A stretch of 64,000 bases of DNA, taken from positions 1-64,000 of the forward strand of contig JADHXR010000017.1 of assembly GCA_016782865.1 (NCBI GenBank), written 5' to 3'. Shown here one piece after another: positions 39,101 to 42,100 of the stretch. Every line of letters begins with the position of its first letter. The stretch's first letter is position 1. Under the pieces are notes generated by a model. The model was not told the DNA's origin. It did not search any database and was given only the letters and a program-made list of their open reading frames with translations. This DNA is from Phycisphaerae bacterium. Lineage in GTDB: Bacteria > Planctomycetota > Phycisphaerae > Sedimentisphaerales > Anaerobacaceae. Both the position numbers and the translations under genes were made by a program.

Positions 39101-42100
39101 TACCGAGAGTAGTAATGCGCTGCAATACGTTCAGGCGAGAGAGCCGTATTGAAGACAGCTACTTCGTCGATGATACCATCCAATGCCTGGTTTGGATCAA
39201 AACCACCGCCGACCGAATCTTGGTCCTGTCCAATGATGAGGCCACTCTCATTGACCGTAAGCTCGGAGAGTACAGTTGATTGTGCACCGCGAGAAACGCC
39301 ATCTTCATACAGCACAGCTTTATTGTTTGTGCCATCGCGCACTATCGCAAAGTGATGCCACTGGCTGTCGGCAATGGATGGGAACGTCCAGGAAACATAA
39401 CTCCCGACGCTCTCACCGGTATAAAACCTTAAAAAAGAATCAGAGTCGAAATAGATCAGATACTCGTTATTATTGCCACTGTTCGATCCACTGATGATAG
39501 AATGCATACCTGTATCTGAAGTCCTGAGCCAAAACTCAATGGTCACATTCAACACCCCATCTAAAACCTCATTAGGTAACATCACGTAGTCATCAACGCC
39601 ATCAAAAATAGCCGCCGTGTTGAAATCACCCACCAGGGGGCCTGATACGCCAAGTGTAATCCCGTTGACATATCTCCCATCGAGACCATTGCCAGAGAAA
39701 TCTGTGGCAGCAACGCCGGATCGCTCACCCAGCCTGTAGTACGCTATCGGATTGTCCGAAAGTATGGTCTGCTCATATTCCCTACTGGTAACCTCAAATG
39801 TATGGACGAAATCATCTCCGCCTGTCCCGTCAGCATCACCATCCAATAGATAACCGTCAATGTCTGTCAGGGATGAACTAAATGCGGTTAAACGATACCA
39901 TCCAAGTTCGAGCGGGCCACCCGCAATTTCCAGAGTGATAGTCGTACCCGATTCGTACTGTGGGCTTGCCGAAAGATCACGAGTAAAATCGTCAGAGGTT
40001 CCGAACATTTCGTCTGGTCCCGCACCCCTCAGCTCCCAACTTGCTGATTGATTCACTCCGCCGGGCAAGAGGTCTTGGCTCGTCTCTACAGTCAGGTGCT
40101 CGATCGACGCCGTGACGGATTCGCCGTCGGCCGGAAGCGGATCGACGCTTATCACTACAGGCGGACGAGGCGCGCTGGCATAGCGGGCGTCGTAATGCGC
40201 AGCAATACGTTCGGCCGAGAGGGCATGGTCGAAGATGGCAACCTCGTCGACGCTCCCGTTAAAGTTCCTTGTGCTCCCAAATGCCCAGCGACTAATGTTT
40301 AGGGGGCCTGTGTTGTTGACAGGTGTTCCATTAAAAAGAGCCGAGCCCTGAAGAATTCCATCTAAATAAAGTCGTATACTGCTCCCATCAAACACCCCGG
40401 CAACATGATGCCATGTATCGTCCAGAATAGTCTCTTGGGTAGCCACTCCTGGAAACGCGCTGCCATTGCCAATTAGGAACGCAAGCCGGCCAACATCTGT
40501 CTTTCCTTGCATGAGCCAGCCGCTCCAATAGGGGGCAGCTTCAGTGCTCCTGTGGGACTTGTCAATCACGGTGAAATGCATGTCGGGACTTAGCTGGGTT
40601 GGATCGCCTTTCAGCCAAAGCTCAACGGTGAAAGCAGTGTTGACATTTAGGTCCGAGTCGTGTCCAACATAAATATAGTCATCAGCGCCGTCGAAGACTG
40701 CTGCAGTATTGGAATCGTCTACCAGCACACCTGGTACACCAAGCGTCACGCCGTTGACGTATGTCCCATCGAGACCGTTGCCGGAGGAGTCGCGTGCAGT
40801 AGTGCCGGAGGTCTCACCCAGTCGGTAGTATGCCACTGGACTATCAGATATGATGCCGCCCGTCCAGAACGAGCCCAATCCCTGTACGGTCAGTTCCTCC
40901 GTTTTGCCGGTGTAGGCTATGGGTGCCATCCCAGCAACGATCACGGAGTTCCCGCCAAACGTAACTTCGCCACCCCGTGGGTCCAGCGTCAGCTCGTCCC
41001 AGCCAGGTCCTCCATCGAATGATATTGCTACCAGTGCGGACGCAGAACTGATGGTCACGGCGTCATCGCCATCGCCAGTGATGATTGTGAACGTTGCCAG
41101 ACCAGTCGCTATGAGCCCCGCGCTATCGATAGTGATCGTATCTACATCGGTCCCGGAAGAGTCATTCGTGCTGGTATCGATAGTCACATTCGTCACATCG
41201 AAGAATGTGACCGCCTCAAATGCGGTTCCCCCGGTGGTGCCAGATATCCGGTTCTGACCAGGGGCTGGGCTGTCAATCGTGATGATGTCGACACCCGGGT
41301 CCGTCGTAGTGAAGGTGTAATCCGTAACGCCACTGACAGTAGCCGGTTCAAGCCCAAAGAACGATATGCTGATAGTGGCGGATGAACCAGCCAGTTCGAT
41401 GGTGCCCGAACCGGAGCTGATGGGCGTATAGTCCGCAGAAAATGACGGTGTCCCCTCCACATTCAGGCTGTCGTAACCACCTTCCCCACCCCAGTAGGAT
41501 ATGTCGCAACTTATTGAGCCTGACGAATTCAGGTCAATAGTGAGCGTATCATCAGCCTCATCCGAGCCAATGATGTGGACAGCATGAACAGCGGCTGCGG
41601 GCCCACTACCGAGCACTTCTCCCGTGCAGTTGTCCAGCAGCTCAACAATCGCTGAATCGGTGCTTCCGAGGCGAAGCGTGAGATCGTTTTGCTCCGCTGA
41701 GGCTCTGAATATCCACACACTGCCAGAACCTTCTTCAATACCGACAGGGGCACTTGCTGTGATGGCAGTTGCACTGACTGGAGGCCCCCTGATCTCGATG
41801 GATGTGGCATATTCGATGTTCAAATCAGCATCATTTGGATATGTCGGCATACTGCCGTCCTCATCTGGGAGGGCAGGACTATTCGTTGCCAGATTCTCGC
41901 CTGCCGTTAAGTTGACGGTCTCTGTAGCAGCGGCTCGATGATCAATATTTCGATCTGGGTCACCCGAGAAAACACCAAGATCAGCGTTGGTCTGGGAAGG
42001 ACCAACATGGCCAATGTTCAAATCGCCATCCGTCCTATTTAAGTGGTCAGTGGGGGCCAAATCCGTATCGATTGCTTCGCTATTGACATTGCCATCGCCA